Positions 15,746 through 24,394 are shown, counted from the first letter of the stretch. The stretch is 37,923 nucleotides of DNA from Salipiger marinus (GCF_900100085.1 NZ_FNEJ01000033.1:1-37923), one strand, 5' to 3'. The notes: generated by a model from the letters alone, not told the origin. Numbers and translations are program-made.

Positions 15746-16483
15746 CTAGGGGCGGCGCAGCACCCGCAGCAGATGCGGCTGGCGCAGCACGAACAGGCCA
15801 TCGGCGGGTTCCGCCGCGCGCTCGAACGCCGCCGCAATGGCAGCGCGCTGCCGCGTGGCCTGCTCGGCGCGGCCCGGATCCGGCTGGCAGACATAGCTCA
15901 GAAAGGCGTGAAGTCCGGCAAAGCGGCTGATCCGCTCCACCCTCGTGTCGGACAGGGGCTGCGCGCCGGTGTCGGTCTCGAACGCTGCCAGCGCGGCCAA
16001 GGCCTGCGCGCGCACCGTGGTTTCATCATCCAGAGGCCGCATCGCGTCAAAGAACGACCCCTCTGCCAGCGGTTCGACCACGACGAGAAGCCCCATGGGG
16101 CGCAGCACGCGAAAGGCCTCTGCCAGCGCGGGGTGCATCAGGGGGCCGGGGATGTGGTGCAGCGTGTTCATCAGGATGGCCGCGCCAAAGCTCATGTCCC
16201 GCGCCGGGATCGCCTCTGCCCCGGCGACGTGAAACTCGGCCCCCGGGGCGCGGCTGCGGGCGGTGGCCACCGCCCCGGCCTGCGGATCGATGCCGGTCAC
16301 CGCATAGCCCCGCCGCACCAGCGCCGCCGCCAGCCCGCCCTGACCGCAGCCGATGTCCAGCACCCGCCGCACCTGCCCTGCCGCCAGATGCGCCAGCACC
16401 GCCGCTGTCACCGGCCCCAGTTCGGCGCTGGAGCGGGTGCCCATGGCCTGCCTTTCGGCGTTCAAGGACCGCTGATCGACCAT
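15746..16483 (-). CDS. Class I SAM-dependent methyltransferase
   Basis: The 245-residue protein carries the Rossmann-like methyltransferase motif I VLDIGCGQGGLA (about 42-53), an acidic motif II residue in VTGIDPQAG, and the post-motifs LMNTLHHIPGP and VLRPMGLLVVVEP of the UbiE/methyltransf_11 type. The acceptor is unknown; a ubiquinone-like or small-molecule substrate is possible. The start is uncertain: ATG 16483 gives the full frame, while ATG 16444 (MGTRSS) has a better AGGCAGG ribosome site. It is the last gene of the minus-strand series that begins with the cyclase and ABC importer genes, 27 nt after the SDR gene. Confidence 0.85.
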   Translation of the reverse strand: MVDQRSLNAERQAMGTRSSAELGPVTAAVLAHLAAGQVRRVLDIGCGQGGLAAALVRRGYAVTGIDPQAGAVATARSRAPGAEFHVAGAEAIPARDMSFGAAILMNTLHHIPGPLMHPALAEAFRVLRPMGLLVVVEPLAEGSFFDAMRPLDDETTVRAQALAALAAFETDTGAQPLSDTRVERISRFAGLHAFLSYVCQPDPGRAEQATRQRAAIAAAFERAAEPADGLFVLRQPHLLRVLRRP

Positions 16484-16510
16484 GTGGATCGTCCCAATGC
16501 TGCGCTGGCG

Positions 16511-17260
16511 TCAGATGGTGCGCCCGCCATCCACCTCGAGGATGACCCCGGTGATGAAATCCGCCTCGTCCGAGGCGAGATACAGCGCGGCATTGGCGAT
16601 GTCGCGCGGTTCGGACAGGCGGCCCAGCGGAATGGTGGCGATGAACCTTTCGCGGTTTTCGGGCGTGTCGGGCACGCCCATGAACTGCTCCAGCAGGCCG
16701 GTCACGCCCATCACCGGCGCGATGCCGCAGACGCGGATGCGGTCCAGCGCCAGCTCCACCGCCAGCGAGCGGGTCATCAGGTTCACCGCCCCCTTGGAGG
16801 AGTTGTACCATGTCAGGCCGGGGCGCGGGCGGATGCCGGCGGTGGATCCGACATTCAGCATGACGCCGCCGCCCTGCTGCCGCCAGACCGGCACGCAGGC
16901 CTTGGTCATGTGAAAGATCGACAGCACGTTGATGTCATAGATCTTGCGGAAGGTGGCCTCGTCCGTTTCCATCAGCGGCTGGTTGGGATTGGTCCAGCCC
17001 GCGTTGTTCACCACCACGTCCAGCCGTCCATAGCGGTCCATCACCTGCCGCACCGCCGCCTGCACCTGATCGCCCTGCGCCACGTCGCAGGGGATCGCGA
17101 TGGCGCCCTCTCCCAGATCCGCCGCGACCGCCGCGGCCCCCTCGCCGTTCAGGTCCACCACCGCGACCTGCGCCCCTTCGCGCCGGAAGGTTTCGGCAAT
17201 GCCACGGCCAAAGCCCGAAGCCGCGCCGGTCACCAGTGTGATCTTGTCCTTGAGCCGCAT
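16511..17260 (-). CDS. SDR-family NAD(P)-dependent oxidoreductase
   Basis: This is a classical short-chain dehydrogenase of 249 residues. The cofactor loop is TGAASGFGRGI (11-21), the structural NNAG follows, the catalytic Ser lies in NVGSTAG, and the active-site pair is in WYNSSKG (Y-x3-K). The C-terminal VDGG is also typical. An Asp at the end of the second strand (VVDLNG) suggests NAD preference. Start 17260 has AGGA upstream; an extension to 17302 overlaps the livF stop and lacks a ribosome site. It follows livF by 38 nt and probably oxidises the alcohol form of the imported compound or its breakdown product. The substrate is not known. Confidence 0.92.
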   Translation of the reverse strand: MRLKDKITLVTGAASGFGRGIAETFRREGAQVAVVDLNGEGAAAVAADLGEGAIAIPCDVAQGDQVQAAVRQVMDRYGRLDVVVNNAGWTNPNQPLMETDEATFRKIYDINVLSIFHMTKACVPVWRQQGGGVMLNVGSTAGIRPRPGLTWYNSSKGAVNLMTRSLAVELALDRIRVCGIAPVMGVTGLLEQFMGVPDTPENRERFIATIPLGRLSEPRDIANAALYLASDEADFITGVILEVDGGRTI

Positions 17261-17298
17261 GTGCTGTCCTTTCGTTCTGGTCTGTCCGTGCCGGGATG

Positions 17299-17979
17299 TC
17301 ATGCCGTCCTGCGATCCGGGTCGAGCGTGCCTTCGGCCACCTCGCCGCGTTCGATCACCAGCGTGCGGCTGGCAAAGCCGCGCAGCAGCGAGGGGTTGGA
17401 TTCGGTGATCATCAGCGTGACGCTGCGATCCGCGTCGCGCAGCGCGCGCAGCGCTGCGGCGTATCGCTGGGCAAGTGCCGGGGCCAGCCCCTGAAACGGC
17501 TCGTCCAGCATCACCAGCCGCGTGCCCGACATCAGCGCGCGCCCCAGCGCCACCATCTTGCCCTGCCCGCCCGACACGTTGCCCGCCGGACGGCCCGCCA
17601 TGTCGCGCAGTTCCGGCAGGATGTCATAAATCCGGTCCAGCCGCTTCTGCGTCTCGGCCGTGCCCAGCCGGGCGGCCTGCGCGGGCAGCAGGATGTTCTC
17701 CTCGACGGTGAAGGCCGAAAACAGCCGCCGGTCCTCGGGGGAATAGCCGATGCCCAGACCGGGGCGTTTGGGCGGGGCCATGCTGTCCAGCCGGGTGTCG
17801 CCGAACCGGATCTCTCCGGTGACGCGGGTAAAGCCCATGATCGTGCGCAGCAGCGTGGTCTTGCCCGCGCCGTTGCGCCCGATCAGCGCCAGCGTTTCCG
17901 CCGGGGCAATGCGGAAATCGAGACCGCGCAGGATCTGGATGATGCCGATGGAGGCGGTGACATTGCGGAATTCCAGCAT
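17299..17979 (-). CDS. livF: ABC transporter ATP-binding protein, LivF type
   Basis: This is a 226-residue ATPase of the branched-chain amino-acid/amide (HAAT) importer family. Walker A is GRNGAGKTT (34-42), the signature is VSGGQGKMVALGRAL, and Walker B is RLVMLDEP. The switch His of most ABC ATPases is replaced by an Asn in ITESNPSLL. Its ATG overlaps the livG stop by one base. It pairs with LivG to power the LivHM channel. Confidence 0.93.
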   Translation of the reverse strand: MLEFRNVTASIGIIQILRGLDFRIAPAETLALIGRNGAGKTTLLRTIMGFTRVTGEIRFGDTRLDSMAPPKRPGLGIGYSPEDRRLFSAFTVEENILLPAQAARLGTAETQKRLDRIYDILPELRDMAGRPAGNVSGGQGKMVALGRALMSGTRLVMLDEPFQGLAPALAQRYAAALRALRDADRSVTLMITESNPSLLRGFASRTLVIERGEVAEGTLDPDRRTA

Positions 17980-18731
17980 CAGGCGATCTCCTCTCCGATC
18001 ACGTCGCGGATCACGTCCGGATGCTCCAGAATTTCCGCCGGGGTGCCGCGCAGCTGCACGCGACCGGTGTTCCAGACCGCCACCTCGTCGGCGTGGCGGC
18101 TGACGATGCCCATGTCATGCTCGACAAAGACCGACGTGACCCCCGCCTGCGCCAGCGCGCCCACGAGGATTTCCATGACCTCGTGTTTCTGCGACGAGGC
18201 CACGCCCGAGGTGGGTTCGTCCATCAGGAGCAGCCGCGGCTTCAGCGCCAGCGCCACCGCGATGTCGATCAGCTTGCGCTGGCCTTCGGACAGTTCCACC
18301 ACCACGCGATGCGCGACATCGGCGCAGTTCACCATTTCCAGCAGATGCATCATCTCGTCGCGCTGGCGGATCTGGTGCAGGTTCTGCAGCGGGTTGCGCA
18401 GCCCCTCACGCGCGGCGGCGGCGATCAGCAGGTTTTCCAGCGCGGTGTGTTCGGTGAACAGCTGCGGGATCTGGAAGGCGCGGGCGACGCCGCGCGCCAC
18501 GATCTTGCGCGGGGGCAGCGGCGTGATGTCCAGCCCCTCGAACAGCACCTGCCCCTCGCGCGGCTTGATCCAGCCGGTGCAGATGTTGAGAAAGGTGGTC
18601 TTGCCCGCGCCGTTCGGCCCGATGATGGCAAGGTTGCGCCCCGCCTCGATGCGCATGGACACGTCATTGGCGGCAATCACCCCGCCAAAGCGGATGGTCA
18701 GGTTGCGGGTTTCCAGCAGCGGCGTGGTCAT
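17979..18731 (-). CDS. livG: ABC transporter ATP-binding protein, LivG type
   Basis: The 250-residue ATPase has Walker A GPNGAGKTTF (about 38-47), Walker B RLLLMDEPTSG, and the switch histidine in VFVEHDMG. The signature reads ELSEGQRKL, with Glu in place of the first Gly of LSGGQ, which is a common LivG variation. The insert GVARAFQIPQLF is typical of LivG. It overlaps the livM stop by 4 nt. It works with LivF on the cytoplasmic face of the importer. Confidence 0.94.
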   Translation of the reverse strand: MTTPLLETRNLTIRFGGVIAANDVSMRIEAGRNLAIIGPNGAGKTTFLNICTGWIKPREGQVLFEGLDITPLPPRKIVARGVARAFQIPQLFTEHTALENLLIAAAAREGLRNPLQNLHQIRQRDEMMHLLEMVNCADVAHRVVVELSEGQRKLIDIAVALALKPRLLLMDEPTSGVASSQKHEVMEILVGALAQAGVTSVFVEHDMGIVSRHADEVAVWNTGRVQLRGTPAEILEHPDVIRDVIGEEIA

Positions 18732-19753
18732 TGGCCTGCCTCCTTGGTGCGGGCGGGGGCGCGGGCGGGTGTGGCGCGGCGCATCAGCCCGTCAAGGATG
18801 CCCATGATGCCCCCCGGCGCGAACAGGATGATGACCAGCAGGAAGGCTCCCAGCAGCATCTGCCAGATGTCCCCCGCAAAGGCCGAGGCATAGACCCGCA
18901 CCATTTCGTAGATCAGCGCGCCCACGAAGGCGCCGCGCACCGATCCGGCCCCGCCCAGCACCGCGATGAACACCATTTCCGCCGAGCGCACCCACCAGAC
19001 ATATTCCGGCGTGACCACGCCCTGCGTCATGCCCATGAGCGACCCGCCGACCCCGCACAGCACCGCCGACAGCAGATAGCCCGACAGCAGCACCCGCCGG
19101 GGCGACAGGCCCAGATATTCCAGCCGCGTCTCGTTGGTCTTGATGGTCTGGAACAGCTGCCCCACCGGCGAGGCGAACCAGCGCAGCGTGAACCAGCCCA
19201 GCCCCAGCACCAGCGCGATGGCCAGATAGAACAGCACCAGTTCAAAGGCGCCGCGCCCCAGTTCCATGCCCAGCACGGTGGGCCGGTCCAGCCGGATGCC
19301 GTCCGCCCCGCCGGTGACGTGGTAGAATTTTTCGAGGATCGACCAGAAGATCATCGAAAAGGCGAGGTTCAGCATCCCGAAGAAGATGCCGCGGTAGCGC
19401 ACCACGAACAGCCCGACCAGCAGCCCGGCCAGCGCCGCGCCGATGACGCCTGCGACCAGCACCAGCACCAGATCGGCCCCGGGAAGCGCTGCGACACAGA
19501 ACGCCCCGGCATAGGCGGAGACGCCAAAGAACAGCGCGTGCCCGAAAGACACCTGTCCGGCGCGCAGCAGCACCGTGACCCCCAGCACCGCCAGCCCCTT
19601 GGCCAGCGCGAGGTTGACCAGAAGCTGCAGGCCGGGCGCCATGACGGGAATGACGGCGAGGGCCAGCACGCCAAGCGCCGTCAGCAGGGACCGCAGCGGC
19701 AGCCCACGGGAGCCGGGCGCGGGACGGGGGGAGGATGTGGAATGACCGGTCAT
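18728..19753 (-). CDS. livM: ABC transporter permease, LivM type
   Basis: This 341-residue permease has about eight to ten hydrophobic segments. A basic N-terminal region of about 20 residues precedes the first. LivM landmarks are GQVSFGHALFFGVSAYAGAF, VRYRGIFFGMLNLAFSMIFW, TIKTNETRLEYLG and FIAVLGGAGSVRGAFVGALI. It forms the translocation channel with LivH. The gene begins 9 nt after the livH stop and overlaps livG by 4 nt, so the membrane and ATPase genes are tightly coupled. Confidence 0.94.
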   Translation of the reverse strand: MTGHSTSSPRPAPGSRGLPLRSLLTALGVLALAVIPVMAPGLQLLVNLALAKGLAVLGVTVLLRAGQVSFGHALFFGVSAYAGAFCVAALPGADLVLVLVAGVIGAALAGLLVGLFVVRYRGIFFGMLNLAFSMIFWSILEKFYHVTGGADGIRLDRPTVLGMELGRGAFELVLFYLAIALVLGLGWFTLRWFASPVGQLFQTIKTNETRLEYLGLSPRRVLLSGYLLSAVLCGVGGSLMGMTQGVVTPEYVWWVRSAEMVFIAVLGGAGSVRGAFVGALIYEMVRVYASAFAGDIWQMLLGAFLLVIILFAPGGIMGILDGLMRRATPARAPARTKEAGQ

Positions 19754-19762
19754 CTCGGGTCC

Positions 19763-20668
19763 TCAGATCTTGCGGGCGACCGGGCTGCCGAACAGCCCTT
19801 CGGGGCGCACCAGCAGGACCAGAACCATGATGAGATAGGGCACCAGCACCGCCACCTCGGGCCAGACATAGACGGCAAAGGACCGCCCCAGCCCGATCAG
19901 CAGCGCGGTGATGGCCGCACCTTCGATCTGGCCCAGCCCGGCGGTGGCGATCACGGCGAAGGACAGCACGATCATGTCCGCGCCCATCCCCGGCAGGATC
20001 GAGGTGGTGGGCGAGGCAAGCGCGCCGCCCAGACCCGCCAGCACCGCGCCCACCACGAAGGTGAACAGGAACACCCGGTCGGCATCGATGCCGATGGACT
20101 GCGCCGCCTCGCGGTCCTCGGTGGTGGCGAGGATCAGCTTGCCGATCACCGTGTGCCGCAGGAAGAACCGCAGCCCCAGCAGCAGCGTCACCGCCAGAAC
20201 CGGCAGCAGGATCAGCTGGTAGACGGTATAGGTGACGCCAAACACCGTGACATTGCCAAGCGCCTGCAGGGCGCTCGCCTGAAAATAGGGTTGCGTGCCC
20301 CAGACCAGCCGCTGCACGTCCTCGAGGATCATGAACACGGCGAAGGTGACCAGAAGCTGCAGCACCTCGGGCTTGTTGTAGATGCGGCGCAGCAGCAGCC
20401 ATTCGATGGGCCCCCCCAGCAGGACGCCCACCAGCACCGCCGACACCAGCATCAGCGGAAAGGCCAGCACCGGGGCAAAGCCAAGCGCCAGCACGTAACT
20501 GGTCAGCGACGCGGTGGCATAGGCGCCGATGGCGTAAAGCGAGCCATGCGCGACGTTGAGAATGCGCATGACGCCAAAGATCAGCGTCAGCCCCAGCGCG
20601 ACGATGAACACCAGCGCCGCATAGGAGATGCCGTCAAACAGCGCGAGCAGGAAGATGGTGAGGTTCAT
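19763..20668 (-). CDS. livH: ABC transporter permease, LivH type
   Basis: The permease has 301 residues and about eight membrane helices. Landmarks are LFDGISYAALVFIVALGLTLIFG, RILNVAHGSLYAIGAY, ATTEDREAAQSIGIDADRVF and the closing LLVRPEGLFG, all typical of LivH. Start 20668 is taken because it gives the usual MNLTIFLLALFDG opening, although the ribosome site is weak; a frame reaching 20833 runs over the neighbouring livK gene. It forms the channel with LivM. A strong hairpin separates it from the binding-protein gene. Confidence 0.93.
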   Translation of the reverse strand: MNLTIFLLALFDGISYAALVFIVALGLTLIFGVMRILNVAHGSLYAIGAYATASLTSYVLALGFAPVLAFPLMLVSAVLVGVLLGGPIEWLLLRRIYNKPEVLQLLVTFAVFMILEDVQRLVWGTQPYFQASALQALGNVTVFGVTYTVYQLILLPVLAVTLLLGLRFFLRHTVIGKLILATTEDREAAQSIGIDADRVFLFTFVVGAVLAGLGGALASPTTSILPGMGADMIVLSFAVIATAGLGQIEGAAITALLIGLGRSFAVYVWPEVAVLVPYLIMVLVLLVRPEGLFGSPVARKI

Positions 20669-20691
20669 GGGGGTTCCGTTCCATGGCGCCG

Positions 20692-20714
20692 GGCGGAGGG
20701 GAGACCCCTCCGCC
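20692..20714 (-). terminator. Stem-loop between binding-protein gene and livH
   Basis: GGCGGAGGGG (20692-20701) and CCCCTCCGCC (20705-20714) form a perfect 10-bp stem with an AGA loop, 9 nt after the binding-protein stop and without a T-run. It probably makes binding-protein mRNA more abundant than the permease part of the operon. Confidence 0.65.
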
Positions 20715-20723
20715 GGGTCGTGG

Positions 20724-22007
20724 TCAGTTGTCGTAGGACGCCGCCTCGACGCTGTCGGGGAAAGAGGCATCAAGCCCCTTGATCCACTCGATCGAGGTTT
20801 CCCCCACCGGCGGCAGCAGCTGCGCACCGTCAAAGATCATGATGTCCTCCAGCGTGGCGAAAGGGTAATCGCCAGTCTGCACGCTCATGCCCATCAGCTG
20901 CGCTTCGATGCCCTGATTGTCCTCGCGCAGGGTGATGGGGCGGCCATAGGCCTGAAACTCCAGCCCCTCGAACGCGGCAAGCAGCTGGTCTTCGGTCGGC
21001 CAGTCGGTGCCGTTTTCCTCGATCGCGCGGGCATAGGCGGCTTTCATCGCCTCCAGCGCCTGCGCGGCATGGAACACCGAATAGATCGGAATGCTGCCGG
21101 TGCTTTCCTTGAAGTCGCTGACGAAGGTCTTGAAATCCTCGTCATCGCGGCGTTCGGGATGCAGGAAATAGTGATCCCCGCGCGCCCCCACCACATGGCC
21201 AGCGGGCAGGCTGCTGCCCAGCCGTTCCAGCGAGCTTTCGGCGAGGGGCAGCACGAAGGTGGAGCTGTTCATCAGCCCGCGCTGGAATGCCTGCTGCACG
21301 AACGTGTCCAGATCGCCGCCCCAAGAGGTGGACAGGATCACGTCCGGACGCAGCGCCTGCAGCCGCGAGATTTCGGTGGAAAAGTCGGGCGAGCCGAATT
21401 TCGGGAAGAATTCGCCCAGCACCTCGACCTCTGGCTTCATGGCCTTGAGCGCGGTCGAAAAGATGTCCCAGCTGTCGCGGCCCCAGGCGTAATCCTGATT
21501 GACCACGGCGATGGTCTGGAAATCCGGTTTCATCTTCAGCAGATAGACCACCGCCGCCATCATTTCTGCGGTGGCGTTGGCCTGCGTGCGGAAGACATAT
21601 TTGTAGTCGTTTTCTTCAAAGATGCGCTGCGTGCCGCAGTCCCACATCAGGTTGGGCACCTGCAGATCCTCGGCCAGCGGCGCCAGCGTCTGGCAGTTGC
21701 CAGAGGAAATGGCCGAAAGCATCACCTCGGCCTCGCCCGACACGCGGCGGAATTCCGAGGTCAGCGCCTCTGCCCCCGCGCCCTCGTCGATATAGATGAC
21801 CTCGACCGGCACGCCGTTGATGCCGCCCGCCTCGTTGAGGCTGGCCACCATCAGATCCATGGCATCCCGTGCGGGCACCCCGAAGACCGAGGCGGATCCG
21901 GTCAGGAACGTGGTCATCCCCACCTTCAGCGTGTCCGGCTTGTCCTGCGCGAAGGCGCCGAACGGCAGCGCCGCGCAGAGCGCCGTGGTGACGAATAGCT
22001 TTTTCAT
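20724..22007 (-). CDS. ABC transporter substrate-binding protein, LivK type
   Basis: This 427-residue precursor has a signal peptide (MKKLFVTTALCAALPFGAFA, cleavage near residue 20). The mature chain starts LKVGMTTFLTGSASVFGVPARDAMDLMV, the Peripla_BP_6 pattern, then GGINGVPVEVIYIDEG and AVVNQDYAWGRDSWDIF. It delivers ligand to LivHM. Start 22007 has GGAGGAGAG a few bases upstream. The family covers amino acids, amides and aromatic acids; the linked cyclase, alcohol dehydrogenase and SDR suggest a non-amino-acid ligand, which is inference. Confidence 0.93.
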   Translation of the reverse strand: MKKLFVTTALCAALPFGAFAQDKPDTLKVGMTTFLTGSASVFGVPARDAMDLMVASLNEAGGINGVPVEVIYIDEGAGAEALTSEFRRVSGEAEVMLSAISSGNCQTLAPLAEDLQVPNLMWDCGTQRIFEENDYKYVFRTQANATAEMMAAVVYLLKMKPDFQTIAVVNQDYAWGRDSWDIFSTALKAMKPEVEVLGEFFPKFGSPDFSTEISRLQALRPDVILSTSWGGDLDTFVQQAFQRGLMNSSTFVLPLAESSLERLGSSLPAGHVVGARGDHYFLHPERRDDEDFKTFVSDFKESTGSIPIYSVFHAAQALEAMKAAYARAIEENGTDWPTEDQLLAAFEGLEFQAYGRPITLREDNQGIEAQLMGMSVQTGDYPFATLEDIMIFDGAQLLPPVGETSIEWIKGLDASFPDSVEAASYDN

Positions 22008-22092
22008 TGTCTCTCCTCCCTGTGAAGTGGCCGGTGATCCGGTCCGGGAACGGCCCGGGATCTGGCCGGTGGTCTGGCCCTTGGGCACCCGG

Positions 22093-23076
22093 TCAGCGAA
22101 TGGCGATCGGGTTGATGATCATCTGCACCGCGCCTTTCACCCGCGCCTGCCCCAGCACGAACAGGAACTCATGCACCCCGTCGGCGGCCAGTGCGCGGGT
22201 GTCCATGTTTTCAAGGATGTAGATGCCGTTATGGGTCTGCAGGATCTGGTGGGCGCGGAACGCCTGACCTTCGGTTTCGGCGGGCACCACCTCCATGCCC
22301 CATGTGTCGGCCCCTACGGCCATCACGCCGATTTCCGCCAGATATTCGGCACCGCTGACCCCCAGCCCCGGCTCGATGGCGCCGAAGGTCTGGGGATCGG
22401 GGCTGTCGCCGTCCAGCAGGTTCATCCAGTTGGAGTTGAACAGCACCACATCGCCTTCGCGCAGCTCCACCCCCTGCGCCTCGGCGGCGGCGCGGATGTC
22501 GTCTGCGGTATAGGGCGTGCCGCCTTCGACCATGTCGGTGCCGAAATAGGCGGCCATGTCCAGCATCACCCCCCGGCCCACCAGACCCGGCAGCTTGTCC
22601 AGCCCCAGTTCGGTCAGACCCGAGGCCGGGGCAAAGTCGTCATAGCTCCGGCCCCCGTAATACAGGTGATCCTCGCCGGAATGGCCCAGACCGTCGATCT
22701 GCGGACCGATCCCCAGCCAGCCCATGAAGATGTCGTCATTATAGGTGAAGGTGTTGTCGCCCAGCCCGGAATTGCCGTTCTGCCCGGGCTGCAGGATGGT
22801 CAGCGACAGGCTGCGCGGCGGAAAGGCGGGCGTGTCCGCGCCCACGATCATGCCAAGGCTGTAGACCTTGCCTTCGGTCACCAGCCCTGCGGCCTGTTTC
22901 ACCCGCTCTGGTGTCATGTGGTTGGCGGCGCCCAGTTCGTCGCCCTCGCCCCAGCGGGTCTGCGCCCAGTCCGGCGGGCTGCCGGACGTGTCATGCGCCA
23001 GCAGCGGACCCGCCGCCATGGCTGCCAGCGTCCCGGCCAGCAGCCGCAATCTTGCACGGTTTTGGAAAGTACCCAT
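22093..23076 (-). CDS. Secreted cyclase-family protein (kynurenine formamidase-like fold)
   Basis: The product has 327 residues, with a signal peptide (basic NRARLR, hydrophobic core, cleavage near ALLAHD around residue 27). It is a member of the cyclase/kynurenine formamidase superfamily, seen in WGEGDELGAANHMTPERV and GVMLDMAAY. The family metal site HxGTHxDxxxH here reads GIGPQIDGLGH (122-132): D128 and H132 remain, but the two earlier His positions are Gly122 and Gln126. It may hydrolyse a lactone or amide with a changed metal site, or only bind. The start has GGAGGAAG upstream. It is 85 nt ahead of the ABC binding-protein gene and divergent from the alcohol dehydrogenase. Confidence 0.87.
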   Translation of the reverse strand: MGTFQNRARLRLLAGTLAAMAAGPLLAHDTSGSPPDWAQTRWGEGDELGAANHMTPERVKQAAGLVTEGKVYSLGMIVGADTPAFPPRSLSLTILQPGQNGNSGLGDNTFTYNDDIFMGWLGIGPQIDGLGHSGEDHLYYGGRSYDDFAPASGLTELGLDKLPGLVGRGVMLDMAAYFGTDMVEGGTPYTADDIRAAAEAQGVELREGDVVLFNSNWMNLLDGDSPDPQTFGAIEPGLGVSGAEYLAEIGVMAVGADTWGMEVVPAETEGQAFRAHQILQTHNGIYILENMDTRALAADGVHEFLFVLGQARVKGAVQMIINPIAIR

Positions 23077-23156
23077 AGCTTCCTCCCAGAGCTTGAGACT
23101 TCAAAAGCCTATGCGGCGGGGCCAAACCGGGCCAATATCCTTCGACGATTCCGGCC

Positions 23157-23171
23157 ATAGGTTTGTGCTAT
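23157..23171. promoter_or_regulatory. Candidate LysR-type regulator box
   Basis: ATAG-N7-CTAT occupies 23157-23171 in the 178-nt gap between the divergent cyclase and alcohol dehydrogenase genes. It fits the 15-bp T-N11-A consensus of LysR-type recognition sites and is nearly central, about 80 nt from each start codon. The LysR gene at 24395 is the likely binder. One regulator could thereby set both the uptake operon and the dehydrogenase. Confidence 0.55.
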
Positions 23172-23254
23172 CGCAGCAAGGGTTCCGGTTTCGCCGCGCA
23201 GGGATGCGTCTAGCCTGAGCGCTGAGGAGAGCGTGGGCTGACAGGGAGGAGCGC

Positions 23255-24379
23255 ATGAAGATCACGGCTGCCGTGCTGGAGCACGGCGGGATCCCGAAGG
23301 GATTCGAGGCGGCGCAGGCGCTGCGGGTGGGCGAGGTGGATCTGGCGCCTCCCGGCCCCGGAGAGGTGCTGATCCGCGTGGCGGCGGCGGGGGTCTGCCA
23401 TTCCGATCTGTCGGTCATCAACGGCACCCGGCCCCGCCCCGTGCCCATGGTGCTGGGCCACGAGGCATCGGGCCATGTCGAGGAGGTGGGCGCGGGGGTC
23501 ACGGATCTGGCGCCCGGCGATCACGTCGTCTGCATCTTCGCGCCGGGCTGTGGCACCTGCCTGCCCTGCGCCGAGGGCCGCCCCGCGCTTTGCACCCGGG
23601 CCGCCGCGCATCATGGCCGCGGCGAGCTGATGACCGGTCACCGCCGCCTGTCGCGGCAGGGTGCGCCGGTGCATCACCATGTCGGCGTGTCGGCCTTTGC
23701 CACCCATGCCGTGCTGGCGCGGCAGTCGCTGGTCAAGGTCGAGGCCGATCTGCCGCCGCATGTCTCGGCGCTGTTTTCCTGCGCGATGCTGACCGGCGCG
23801 GGGGCAGTGTTCAACACCGCGCGCGTGCCGCCGGGGTCGCGGGTTGCGGTGTTCGGGCTGGGTGGGGTCGGGCTGTCGGCGGTGCTGGGGGCCGTGGCGG
23901 CGGGCGCGGGACAGGTCATCGCCATCGACCGCTTCGACTCCAAGATGCAGGCGGCCCGCGACATGGGCGCCACCCATACCGTCAAGGCCGATGCCCATAC
24001 GGTGGAGGCGGTGCGCGATCTGACCGGCGGCGGCGTCGATGTGGCGATCGAACTGGCGGGGTCGGTCACGGCGCTGGAAACGGCTTGGGGCTGCACCTGC
24101 CGGGGCGGCACCACCGTCACCGCGGGCCTGCCCCATCCGGACGCGCGCATGGCGCTGAACGCGCTGCAGCTGGTGGCCGAAGAACGGGTGCTGAAGGGCA
24201 GCTATATCGGTTCCTGCGTGCCGCAGCGCGATCTGCCGCGGATGTTCGCGCTTTATGCGCGCGGCAAGCTGCCGGTGGAAAAGATGATGACGCACCGGCT
24301 GAAGCTGGCGGACATCAACCGCGCCATGGATCAGCTGGAGGACGGCACCGCCATCCGGCAGGTGATCGAGTTCGACTGA
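23255..24379 (+). CDS. Zinc-dependent alcohol dehydrogenase
   Basis: This is a medium-chain dehydrogenase of 374 residues. Catalytic zinc ligands are C48 (GVCHSD), H69-E70 (GHEASGHV) and a third Cys in FSCAMLTGAGAV. Four structural zinc cysteines lie at 99, 102, 105 and 113. The nucleotide fold has GLGGVG followed by IDRFDSK, whose Asp indicates NAD. It most resembles the class III/NDMA-type branch (COG1062). AGGGAGGAG precedes ATG 23255. It is divergent from the cyclase-liv operon and shares its control region; a LysR gene follows 15 nt later. The alcohol substrate is unknown. Confidence 0.93.
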   Translation: MKITAAVLEHGGIPKGFEAAQALRVGEVDLAPPGPGEVLIRVAAAGVCHSDLSVINGTRPRPVPMVLGHEASGHVEEVGAGVTDLAPGDHVVCIFAPGCGTCLPCAEGRPALCTRAAAHHGRGELMTGHRRLSRQGAPVHHHVGVSAFATHAVLARQSLVKVEADLPPHVSALFSCAMLTGAGAVFNTARVPPGSRVAVFGLGGVGLSAVLGAVAAGAGQVIAIDRFDSKMQAARDMGATHTVKADAHTVEAVRDLTGGGVDVAIELAGSVTALETAWGCTCRGGTTVTAGLPHPDARMALNALQLVAEERVLKGSYIGSCVPQRDLPRMFALYARGKLPVEKMMTHRLKLADINRAMDQLEDGTAIRQVIEFD

Positions 24380-24394
24380 CAGGGCGGGGCGGAT

